A stretch of DNA of 6,884 nt from Candidatus Treponema excrementipullorum (GCA_018883625.1 JAHLFV010000044.1:1-6884); one strand, 5' to 3'; shown: positions 1-6,148, numbered from the stretch's first letter. Numbers and translations are program-made. The notes: generated from the letters alone by a model not told the origin.

Positions 1-303
1 GACGAAATAGATACGGGTATCGGTGGTGAAATTTCTGTGGTTGTGGGGGCTCATCTTAAAAAATTATCTAAAAATAACCAGATTTTATGTATAACACACG
101 TGGCTAGTATAGCAGTTTATGCCGATAATCAAATTAAAATAGAGAAGAGCAGTGATTTAAATAGCACTGTTACTAATGTTTCGTTGATTACAGGGCAACA
201 GCGGGTGGAAGAGATAGCCAGAATGCTTTCAGGCGATAGTGTCAGCGAGGTTTCTCTCAATTATGCTCAATCCCTACTGGAAAAATTTGGGAGTAAGGAA
301 TAA
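1..303 (+). CDS. recN: DNA repair ATPase RecN, C-terminal fragment (5' end outside window)
   Basis: This is the last 100 residues of RecN, an SMC-like ATPase that acts early in recombinational repair of double-strand breaks. The frame is open from base 1 and ends at TAA 301-303. The fragment begins exactly at the Walker B acidic pair: DEIDTGIGGE (residues 1-10 of the fragment) is the RecN form of Walker B plus D-loop. CITHVASIAVYAD follows at about 30-42 and carries the switch histidine (H33), and RVEEIARMLSGD at 68-79 is a typical RecN tail motif. The ATG at base 37 is internal and not a start. The N-terminal Walker A and the coiled coils lie upstream of the window. The stop overlaps the next start by one base, so the two genes are probably co-transcribed. 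Identification is from recalled family motifs and is firm. Confidence 0.95.
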   Translation, partial: DEIDTGIGGEISVVVGAHLKKLSKNNQILCITHVASIAVYADNQIKIEKSSDLNSTVTNVSLITGQQRVEEIARMLSGDSVSEVSLNYAQSLLEKFGSKE

Positions 304-1106
304 TGGCAAAGATAACCAATAGTGCTAGAGAAGATTTTAATGACAAAGTAAAACCTTACAAAGATGAAGTCGATAAGATTTTGGCAAAAGAAAAAAATAT
401 CCTTTCTACTATGGATAGAGATTCCGATAATGCTGCCTACAAGAGAATTCTTTTGGCTGAAGACATGATTTATGTGGCAACTGTATATTTGACTATGAGC
501 AACTTGTCTTTGGAGATTTTATCCACAAAAAATACAGATTCTCTAAACGAAAGTCGAAAGGCTTTATATAAAGCTATTATCTATTTGGAAGAAGTTGTAA
601 CAAGCGTGGTCGATGCTCCCTATTCGGAATATGAAGATGCCTTATCCAAAATCGTGAAAATACCCTTGGAAAAACGGTTTTTTATTGTCAGAAAATTGGG
701 ATTGGCAATTCATTTCCTTGTGGATGCTTATGGCGAAAATACCAAGTGGAAGTGGGCCTTTGTAGAGTTAAACGGTCGATTTGCAGTAGTAGCTAAGAAT
801 TTTATGGACATAAAGGTTGTATCCAAAGCTTTTTTTGATCCTGGTGACCCCAATTACGATACTGCTGTTCACTACATTCGCCTTGTGAGAAAATTAATTG
901 CCCAGTCTGTTGATGCCTATCACGAGAGATATGAATTTTCAACTCACAGAATTGATGATATGAGAAATGCCTTGTTATTTATTTCTGCTCAGCGACGATT
1001 TTGTATCATTTTTGACGAAAAGGAAGAAGCTGAAGAACTGAAAAAAAAGGGACGGGTTCTCAAAGAAAAGTTGGAATTGGACAGAAAAAAGGGAATAGCT
1101 CAGTAA
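303..1106 (+). CDS. Hypothetical helix-rich cytoplasmic protein, downstream of recN
   Basis: I do not recognise this 267-residue protein. ATG 303 overlaps the recN stop by one base (TAATG), and GGGAG at 289-293 lies nine bases upstream, so it is probably translated by coupling to recN. No signal peptide or membrane segment is visible. The sequence is mostly charged and amphipathic and is likely alpha-helical: a lysine/glutamate-rich start (residues 1-32), a more hydrophobic helical middle (about 47-100 and 125-170), aromatic clusters (WKWAF at 149-153; YHERYEF at 206-212), and a highly charged end (about 238-264, EEAEELKKKG then VLKEKLELDRKK) that could form a short coiled coil. No nucleotide-binding or metal-binding signature is seen. 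The operon position hints at a lineage-specific partner in DNA repair or a housekeeping role, but this is only inference. No convincing terminator follows it. Confidence 0.85.
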   Translation: MAKITNSAREDFNDKVKPYKDEVDKILAKEKNILSTMDRDSDNAAYKRILLAEDMIYVATVYLTMSNLSLEILSTKNTDSLNESRKALYKAIIYLEEVVTSVVDAPYSEYEDALSKIVKIPLEKRFFIVRKLGLAIHFLVDAYGENTKWKWAFVELNGRFAVVAKNFMDIKVVSKAFFDPGDPNYDTAVHYIRLVRKLIAQSVDAYHERYEFSTHRIDDMRNALLFISAQRRFCIIFDEKEEAEELKKKGRVLKEKLELDRKKGIAQ

Positions 1107-1123
1107 TTTTTTTCTTTTGCATC

Positions 1124-1151
1124 TTGTGTTTTTTACCAATTGCCGTATAAT
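1124..1151 (+). promoter_or_regulatory. Probable sigma-70 promoter of tmpC
   Basis: A perfect -10 hexamer, TATAAT, lies at 1146-1151. A weak -35, TTGTGT (1124-1129; three of six consensus bases), sits 16 bases upstream in a T-rich stretch. Initiation would fall near 1157-1159, giving a leader of about 48 bases before the tmpC start. It lies between two genes of unrelated function, which fits a new transcription unit. The -10 is convincing; the -35 is not. Confidence 0.65.
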
Positions 1152-1161
1152 AGATGGTACG

Positions 1162-1182
1162 GTTGGTAGAATACCTATCAAC
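1162..1182 (+). promoter_or_regulatory. Stem-loop/dyad in the tmpC leader
   Basis: GTTGGTAG (1162-1169) pairs with CTATCAAC (1175-1182) around a five-base loop (AATAC). All eight positions pair in RNA, one of them G-U. It starts about four bases after the predicted transcription start. It could be a 5' hairpin that stabilises the mRNA, or, as DNA, an operator with half-sites close to GTTGRTAG. Nothing in the sequence tells which. It does not resemble a purine riboswitch, because the leader is too short and has no three-way junction. Confidence 0.45.
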
Positions 1183-1196
1183 TACATACTTTATAC

Positions 1197-1202
1197 GGAG
1201 GA
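1197..1202 (+). promoter_or_regulatory. Ribosome binding site of tmpC
   Basis: GGAGGA lies four to five bases before ATG 1206. The spacing is short but the complementarity to the 16S rRNA end is strong. It fixes the start that gives a proper lipoprotein signal peptide. Confidence 0.75.
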
Positions 1203-1205
1203 CAT

Positions 1206-2318
1206 ATGAAAAAGTTTGTTCTTGTTTTTGCGGCTGTTATTTTGGCCGCATGTGTTGTCTTTGTTGGTTGTAGCAAAAAAGACAGTCCGGTAGCCGAAGA
1301 AGACGGTCGCCCAACAGTTAGACTTATTACTGATGCAACAGGTATTGATGATAAATCTTTCAATGCTGCTGCATGGCGTGGTATTCTTGCTTATTATGGT
1401 GATACATGGGAAAATCAGGCCAACAGAGGAACTCTTTATGATGTTGTAACATGTCAGACACAGGATATGTACATTCCTACTTTGAAGCAAGCTTCAGATG
1501 AAGGCTATGACTTGATCGTAACTACTGGTTTTACATTTGCTGATGCTTTGAATGAAGTTGCTCAGCTGTATCCTGAACAGAAATACATGATCGTTGATGT
1601 TGATTATGTAAATCAGCCCAATGTTATGCAGTTTATGTTCAGTGAAGAACAGGGTTCATATCTTGTAGGTGTTGCTGCTGCTCGTCAGGCTATTGAAGAA
1701 GGCGTTTCTGATCCCAAATTCGGATTTATCGGTGGAGTACCCGGTGCTGTTATTACCAAATTTGAAATGGGATATATTCAGGGTATTAAGTCTGTATTCC
1801 CTGATGCTACAATCGTAGACTACTATGCAAACGACTGGGGAAAACCTGAATTGGCTAAAACACAGGCCAAAAACTGGTACGATTCTGGTGTTTACGCTAT
1901 TTTCTCTGCTGCCGGTGGTACAGGTGGTGGAACAATCGCTCAGGCAAAAGAGTACAGAATGCAGGGAAAGAATGTTTGGGCAATCGGTGTTGACTCTGAC
2001 CAGTATGCTGACGGTATTTATGACGGTGAAAAATCTGCTGTTCTTACCTCTATGCTTAAGAGAGTTGAAACATCAACACAGTATGCATTGAAGTCTATAG
2101 AAACAGATTCTTTCAAGAGTGGTGTTGTTCTCTTGGATATGACTGCTGACGGTGTCGGTTACTCAACAGCTAACCCTGAACTGAAACCTGCTGTAATCGA
2201 GGCTGTTGATGCAGCTAAAGCCGATATTATAGCTGGTAAAATTAAAGTTTTGGGAACATACAAAGATACTAAGGCAGCCGGTTTAGCTCCGGAAGGTCTC
2301 GGTGCTTTGGATAACTAA
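1206..2318 (+). CDS. tmpC: BMP-family purine-nucleoside-binding lipoprotein (TmpC/PnrA-like)
   Basis: Substrate-binding lipoprotein of a BMP-type (Med/PnrA family) ABC importer. It captures nucleosides outside the inner membrane and delivers them to the permeases encoded downstream. The 370-residue length fits the family. Residues 1-21 form a signal peptide (MKK, hydrophobic core, FVG) with lipidation expected at C22, followed by SKKDS; C16 in LAAC is a second possible lipobox. Family motifs are IDDKSFNAAAW (47-57) in the ligand cleft, GFIGG (173-177), AAGGTGGG (235-242), GVDSDQYADG (261-270) and TSMLKR (281-286). From memory, 225-290 closely matches T. pallidum TmpC (PnrA), which binds inosine, guanosine and adenosine. 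The gene ends in tandem stops (TAA TAA, 2316-2321) followed by a hairpin terminator. Codon choice suggests high expression. A riboflavin receptor of the RfuA type is the main alternative within the superfamily, but it fits less well. Confidence 0.93.
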   Translation: MKKFVLVFAAVILAACVVFVGCSKKDSPVAEEDGRPTVRLITDATGIDDKSFNAAAWRGILAYYGDTWENQANRGTLYDVVTCQTQDMYIPTLKQASDEGYDLIVTTGFTFADALNEVAQLYPEQKYMIVDVDYVNQPNVMQFMFSEEQGSYLVGVAAARQAIEEGVSDPKFGFIGGVPGAVITKFEMGYIQGIKSVFPDATIVDYYANDWGKPELAKTQAKNWYDSGVYAIFSAAGGTGGGTIAQAKEYRMQGKNVWAIGVDSDQYADGIYDGEKSAVLTSMLKRVETSTQYALKSIETDSFKSGVVLLDMTADGVGYSTANPELKPAVIEAVDAAKADIIAGKIKVLGTYKDTKAAGLAPEGLGALDN

Positions 2319-2338
2319 TAATCTTTAATCAATAAAAT

Positions 2339-2377
2339 AGGGCTGTCCATTTGCTAGGGTTTGGGCGGCCCTTTTTT
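2339..2377 (+). terminator. Rho-independent terminator/attenuator between tmpC and the ABC ATPase gene
   Basis: AGGGCTGTCC (2339-2348) pairs with GGGCGGCCCT (2363-2372) in a ten-base-pair stem with two G-U pairs. The loop has 14 bases, and the stem ends in six T residues (2372-2377). It lies 20 bases after the tmpC stop. The genes beyond it complete the same transporter and show no promoter of their own, so it most likely ends only part of the transcripts and keeps the receptor in excess over the membrane components. Confidence 0.85.
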
Positions 2378-2389
2378 AGCAGCAGTTAA

Positions 2390-2395
2390 AGGGGG
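2390..2395 (+). promoter_or_regulatory. Ribosome binding site deciding the ABC ATPase start
   Basis: AGGGGG lies ten bases before ATG 2406. It supports that codon over the in-frame TTG at 2361, which falls inside the terminator hairpin and has no binding site. Confidence 0.6.
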
Positions 2396-2405
2396 AAAAG
2401 AGCGC

Positions 2406-3941
2406 ATGGATAACTATGCCATAGAAATGTTAGGTATAACAAAAACCTTTCCAGGAGTCGTGGCGAACGATAATGTTACTCTCAGAGTAAAAGAAAATGA
2501 AGTTTTAGCTTTGCTGGGAGAAAACGGAGCGGGAAAATCGACCCTCATGTCTATTTTATTTGGGTCTTACGATCCCGATGCCGGTATTATAAAAATTCGA
2601 GGTAAGGAAGTAAAAATAAAAGATCCTAATGCTGCTACAGCCTTAGGAATCGGAATGGTTCATCAACACTTTAAATTGGTGCATAATTACACCGTTACAG
2701 AGAATATAGTTCTTGGTATCGAGTCTACAAAGTATGGCTTTTTGGATATTAAGACAGCGGAAAAGCGGGTAGAAGAATTATCAAATAAATATGGATTAAT
2801 GGTTAATCCCAAAGCCAAGATAGAAGATATCACTGTAGGAATGCAGCAACGGGTTGAAATACTAAAAACTCTTTACCGCAATGCGGATATCATTATCTTT
2901 GACGAGCCAACGGCTGTGTTAACTCCTCAGGAAATAGATGAATTGATGGATATTATCAGGAGATTAAAAGCGGAAGGTAAAACGATTATATTGATCACGC
3001 ATAAATTGAAGGAAATTAAAGCAGTTGCAGAGCGTTGTACTGTTTTGCGTAGAGGAAAGTATATCGGAACCGTAAATGTTTCAGATGTATCTGAGCAGGA
3101 TATGGCAGAAATGATGGTGGGAAGAGCGGTAAAATTTGAAATTGATAAAGAACCAGCTAAACCCGGTGATGTGGTTTTATCAATACAGAATATTTCCGTA
3201 AAAAATTCACGAGATCAAATGGCGGTAAAAGATCTTTCCCTAGACATCCGAGCGGGAGAGGTTGTAGGTATTGCCGGGGTTGACGGCAACGGTCAATCTG
3301 AGCTGATTTTCGGTATTACCGGCATGAGTCCTTTGGAAAGTGGAAAGATTTATCTTCATGGAAAGGATATAAGTAATTATTCCATTCGAAAACGGATAGA
3401 AGCGGGAGTAGGTCATATTCCAGAGGATAGACGAAAGCACGGTTTGGTTTCTGAATTTACTGTGGCAGAAAATGTTGTATTAAAAAATTATTATAAAAAG
3501 CCTTATACTATGAAAGGGTGTTTGTTAAACATTCCTGAAATGAATAAAAAGGCGGAGCAGCTTATTTCTGATTTTGATATACGAGCTGGAGAAGGGGCGT
3601 TAACCAAAGTAGGCAGTATGTCTGGAGGTAATCAGCAGAAAGTGATTATTGCAAGAGAAATAGAGTTATCCCCTGAGGTTTTGATTGTTGCTCAGCCAAC
3701 TAGAGGTCTTGATGTAGGGGCTATTGAATATATTCGTAAAAGAATTATTGCGGAAAGAGATAAAGGTAAGGCTATTTTACTTATTTCTTTTGAACTAGAT
3801 GAGATTATGAACCTTTGTGACAGGATCGCGACAATATCAAAGGGGACGATCGTTGGTATCTTCAATGAAGGAGAAGTAACAGAGCGGGAAATAGGTATTA
3901 TGATGGCCGGTTCAAAGCATAAAGAAGGAGAAGTAAAATGA
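2406..3941 (+). CDS. Nucleoside ABC importer, double-domain ATP-binding protein (NupO/YufO-like)
   Basis: Cytoplasmic motor of the BMP-type nucleoside importer; 511 residues with two fused nucleotide-binding domains, the usual size for this family. Domain 1 (about 5-245) has Walker A GENGAGKS (38-45), Q-loop Q87, an altered signature TVGMQQRVE (143-151), Walker B IIIFDEP (162-168) and switch histidine H199. Domain 2 (about 255-505) has a degenerate Walker A, GVDGNGQSE (291-299), an intact signature MSGGNQQ (405-411), and AQPTRGLD (429-436) where DEP is expected, so it lacks the catalytic glutamate. The composite site with Walker A/B of domain 1 and the signature of domain 2 should be the hydrolytic one. 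Both deviations are normal in this family as I know it. The start at ATG 2406 follows AGGGGG. The stop overlaps the next start (ATGA). The related RbsA/MglA sugar ATPases have a similar layout, but GMVHQHF and AQPTRGLDVGAIE favour the nucleoside branch. Confidence 0.92.
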   Translation: MDNYAIEMLGITKTFPGVVANDNVTLRVKENEVLALLGENGAGKSTLMSILFGSYDPDAGIIKIRGKEVKIKDPNAATALGIGMVHQHFKLVHNYTVTENIVLGIESTKYGFLDIKTAEKRVEELSNKYGLMVNPKAKIEDITVGMQQRVEILKTLYRNADIIIFDEPTAVLTPQEIDELMDIIRRLKAEGKTIILITHKLKEIKAVAERCTVLRRGKYIGTVNVSDVSEQDMAEMMVGRAVKFEIDKEPAKPGDVVLSIQNISVKNSRDQMAVKDLSLDIRAGEVVGIAGVDGNGQSELIFGITGMSPLESGKIYLHGKDISNYSIRKRIEAGVGHIPEDRRKHGLVSEFTVAENVVLKNYYKKPYTMKGCLLNIPEMNKKAEQLISDFDIRAGEGALTKVGSMSGGNQQKVIIAREIELSPEVLIVAQPTRGLDVGAIEYIRKRIIAERDKGKAILLISFELDEIMNLCDRIATISKGTIVGIFNEGEVTEREIGIMMAGSKHKEGEVK

Positions 3942-5074
3942 AATCAAAAGAAAAGAAGAAAAATATATCAGATTTGCTCCTTCAATCTGATGGTGCAGTT
4001 TCAGTACTGGTAGTTTTGTTGGGGTTTTTGTGTGGAACGATTTTGATTTTGGCTGTGGGAAGAAATCCCATGAATATGTACAAGTCGATTTTTCAGTCTC
4101 TGACAGGGTATAATATTGACAGAGGTGTATGGAATATCCGTTACGTAGGTGAGTGGCTTAATCTTTCTGTTCCCTATATACTTTGTGGTTTGGCTATGGC
4201 CTTTGCCGCCCGTACAGGCTTGTTTAATATCGGAGGTGAAGGACAGTACATAGTTGGTTTGACTGTTGCTCAAGTAATAGCTTTGTTGGGACCGGAAATT
4301 CCTGTATTGCATTGGGTTATCGCTATTATTGGTGCTATAGCAATTGGAGCCGTTTGGGGTGGAATTGTAGGATTTCTAAAGGCGAAGTACGAGGTTTCGG
4401 AAGTTGTAGCTACGATTATGTTAAATTATATAGCATTGTATTTATCCCGTATTGTAATCATGGCTATTCCCGGTACCAATACTTATAAGACTGTAGATTT
4501 TCCTGTTACGGCATCTTTACGTGTAGACTTTTTATCTGTCATTACTAACGGTTCTACTCTGAATTTGGGTATTTTCCTTGCTGTCATTGCAGTAATTATC
4601 TATTGGTTTTTGATGGAAAAAACCAATGTGGGATTTGGATTGCGGGCAACAGGATTTAATAAAGAAGCTGCCCGTTACGGTGGTATTTCTGTAGTGACCA
4701 GTGTTGTAATATCCATGGCTGTTGCCGGTGCTTTTGCTGGTTTAGGTGGGGGTGTTGTAGCCTTAGGTTCTTTCCGTTACGGTCGTGTTCTTTCCGGTAT
4801 GGACAATTACGGTTTTACTGGAATAGCTGTTGCTTTGGTTGGTAATAATACGGCTATTGGAACTTTGTTGTCCGGTCTTCTTTTTGGATTATTGGCAGCT
4901 GCCCAGCCTCTTATGCAATCACGACAAATTCCGAAAGAGATTACTTTTATCATACAGGGATTGATCGTTGTTTTCATTGCCATCAGATCCGGCTTAAGAA
5001 TTTATTTAAATTGGCGAGCTAAAAAAGCTTTAGAGAAGCAAGTTTTGGCAGAAAATCTTGAAGGAGGAAAATAA
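3938..5074 (+). CDS. Nucleoside ABC importer permease 1 (NupP/YufP-like, BPD_transp_2 family)
   Basis: One half of the membrane channel of the nucleoside importer; 378 residues. A basic N-terminus (MKSKEKKKN) precedes the first membrane segment (about 20-41). By eye some eight to ten hydrophobic segments follow, near 76-92, 104-118, 124-147, 156-177, 209-226, 252-277, 293-303, 306-326 and 334-352. Family landmarks are ARTGLFNIGGEGQ (91-103) and the cytoplasmic loop GLRATGFNKEAARYGGI (234-250), which contacts the ATPase, followed by a glycine-rich stretch, AGLGGG (267-272). The long loop after the first segment is typical of the larger permease of the pair. ATG 3938 overlaps the ATPase stop by four bases (ATGA), with AAGGAG at 3925-3930 and a seven-base spacer, so translation is coupled. 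The substrate assignment rests on the tmpC neighbour. Confidence 0.92.
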   Translation: MKSKEKKKNISDLLLQSDGAVSVLVVLLGFLCGTILILAVGRNPMNMYKSIFQSLTGYNIDRGVWNIRYVGEWLNLSVPYILCGLAMAFAARTGLFNIGGEGQYIVGLTVAQVIALLGPEIPVLHWVIAIIGAIAIGAVWGGIVGFLKAKYEVSEVVATIMLNYIALYLSRIVIMAIPGTNTYKTVDFPVTASLRVDFLSVITNGSTLNLGIFLAVIAVIIYWFLMEKTNVGFGLRATGFNKEAARYGGISVVTSVVISMAVAGAFAGLGGGVVALGSFRYGRVLSGMDNYGFTGIAVALVGNNTAIGTLLSGLLFGLLAAAQPLMQSRQIPKEITFIIQGLIVVFIAIRSGLRIYLNWRAKKALEKQVLAENLEGGK

Positions 5075-5979
5075 TGGATACTTTGTTTGGAATGATTCCT
5101 TCTGTTCTAATGATCGTTTCACCTATACTTATTACTGCTGCCGGAGGTATGATTTGTGAACGTTCTGGTGTCGTTAATATTGCCTTAGAAGGTTTAATGG
5201 GTATAGGTGCTTTTGCAGCTGCCTCTGCCCATGTTATCATGGAAACTACTGTTCCCGGTTCAATTTGGATCGGATTGCTCATCGGAGCTCTGTGTGGAAC
5301 AGTTTTTTCTCTGATCCATGCTTTTGCATCTATTTCACTGAATGCGGATCAAACTGTGTCCGGTACCGGAATTAACTTGCTTTCCAGCGGTATAACAATT
5401 TTTGGTGCACAAATTTTGTTTTCGATGGATAGGACCGCACCTTTTCAACGGGGAATGGCTCCCGGTTTATTCGGTATATACCCTACAGCTCTTATAGCTC
5501 TTGTGGTTATTCTGGCAGTTTGGGTTATCATGTATAAGTTACCCTTTGGATTACGTTTGCGGGCTTGCGGTGAAAATCCCGGTGCGGCGGCATCCGTGGG
5601 AATTAAAGTAAAACGTATTCGTTATATTGCTGTATTGGCTTCCGGTTTTTTGGCCGGTCTTGCTGGTGGTTGTCTTGTTTTCACCCAGACAATACAGTAC
5701 ACCTCCAATACAATTAACGGTGCAGGATATATAGCCTTGGCTGCAGTTTCCTTTGGACGATGGAGACCTATCGGTATTACCGGTTCATCTTTACTTTTCG
5801 GTTCTGCAGTAGCTTTTTCCATCTATGTTGTCAATATTCCTTTCTTGAGGAATCTATTGCCTTCTGAATTTTTCAGTTTGTTGCCTTATGTTATTACATT
5901 GCTGGCTTTGGTTGTTTTTAGCGGTAAAAATTATGCGCCGTTGGCTTCCGGTAAGCCCTACGAAAAATCAGGTAGTTGA
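5074..5979 (+). CDS. Nucleoside ABC importer permease 2 (NupQ/YufQ-like, BPD_transp_2 family)
   Basis: Second half of the importer channel; 301 residues, the usual shorter partner. Hydrophobic segments are visible near 8-25, 33-52, 63-84, 96-116, 135-154, 183-204, 216-227, 233-254 and 266-283. Family landmarks are ICERSGVVNIALEGLMG (27-43), the counterpart of the NIGGEGQ motif in permease 1; the ATPase-contact loop GLRLRACGENPGAAASVGI (159-177); and GAGYIALAA followed by FGRWRP (216-232). ATG 5074 overlaps the previous stop by one base (TAATG), and AAGGAGG at 5061-5067 gives a strong binding site six bases away. It is the last gene of the transporter operon; an intergenic repeat and a terminator follow. 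Confidence 0.93.
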   Translation: MDTLFGMIPSVLMIVSPILITAAGGMICERSGVVNIALEGLMGIGAFAAASAHVIMETTVPGSIWIGLLIGALCGTVFSLIHAFASISLNADQTVSGTGINLLSSGITIFGAQILFSMDRTAPFQRGMAPGLFGIYPTALIALVVILAVWVIMYKLPFGLRLRACGENPGAAASVGIKVKRIRYIAVLASGFLAGLAGGCLVFTQTIQYTSNTINGAGYIALAAVSFGRWRPIGITGSSLLFGSAVAFSIYVVNIPFLRNLLPSEFFSLLPYVITLLALVVFSGKNYAPLASGKPYEKSGS

Positions 5980-5994
5980 TTTGTGTTCATTGGA

Positions 5995-6054
5995 TAACAG
6001 TAGTCGCAATGATTACTGTTATAATGACTACGGTCGTAGTGACTATAATTATGT
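5995..6054. repeat. Degenerate 15-base tandem repeat forming two adjacent hairpins
   Basis: TGAYTAY recurs at 6010, 6025 and 6040, exactly 15 bases apart, with a weaker related unit at 5995. Comparing 6003-6022 with 6033-6052 (a 30-base step), 14 of 20 bases match, and half of the differences are transitions. Two dyads are built from it. The first is a 12-base-pair stem, 5994-6005 with 6011-6022, loop GCAAT, one G-U pair. The second is 6019-6031 with 6036-6048, loop GGTC, two mismatches. They share 6019-6022, so the full stems exclude each other. It may be a palindromic intergenic repeat or a folded 3' end of the operon mRNA. Confidence 0.6.
6017..6025 (+). promoter_or_regulatory. Possible extended -10 promoter element
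   Basis: TG-T-TATAAT is a perfect extended -10 (TGnTATAAT). No -35 hexamer is seen 15-19 bases upstream. If used, transcription would begin near 6031-6033 and end at the terminator at 6105, giving an RNA of about 75 bases. It overlaps the repeat hairpins, so it could equally be a by-product of that sequence. Confidence 0.25.
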
Positions 6055-6072
6055 AGTTTTTAGGTAGAGAGG

Positions 6073-6105
6073 AACCCCGGTCTTGTAAAAAGACTGGGGT
6101 TTTTT
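6073..6105 (+). terminator. Strong rho-independent terminator after the nucleoside importer operon
   Basis: AACCCCGGTCTT (6073-6084) pairs with AAGACTGGGGTT (6090-6101) over twelve base pairs with one G-U pair. The loop is GTAAA, and six T residues (6100-6105) follow. It separates the permease genes from the promoter of the next gene. On the other strand no T-run follows, so it works in one direction only. Confidence 0.93.
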
Positions 6106-6148
6106 ATCATAAAAAATATGAAATTTTCATAAATTTGAATTTTATTAT

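Noticed and set aside
37..303. A separate 88-residue gene starting at ATG 37
   Set aside because: The frame is open to base 1 and the upstream codons encode the RecN Walker B motif DEIDTGIGGE, so this ATG is internal to recN.
1084..1114. Terminator after the 267-residue protein gene
   Set aside because: GAAAAAA can pair with TTTTTTC, but the stem is only A-U pairs plus one G-C pair and overlaps the stop codon region. It is too weak to call.
1152..1205. Purine riboswitch in the tmpC leader
   Set aside because: The predicted leader is only about 48 bases and holds one simple hairpin. The three-helix junction of the purine aptamer is absent.
975..1490. Minus-strand reading frames around 975-1490
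   Set aside because: They overlap well-supported + strand genes and the tmpC promoter, lack binding sites, and encode low-complexity residues without family features.
1825..2091. + strand 88-codon frame inside tmpC
   Set aside because: It is an out-of-frame shadow of the conserved BMP-family protein, with no ribosome binding site.
2361..2405. In-frame TTG start extending the ABC ATPase by 15 residues (MGGPFLAAVKGGKER)
   Set aside because: It begins inside the 3' arm of the terminator hairpin, has no ribosome binding site, and adds residues that do not look like the family. ATG 2406 has AGGGGG upstream.
6032..6105. Classical attenuator controlling the ugpC-like gene
   Set aside because: The ugpC-like gene has its own near-consensus promoter after the terminator, and no upstream segment complementary to the terminator's 5' arm was found to serve as antiterminator.
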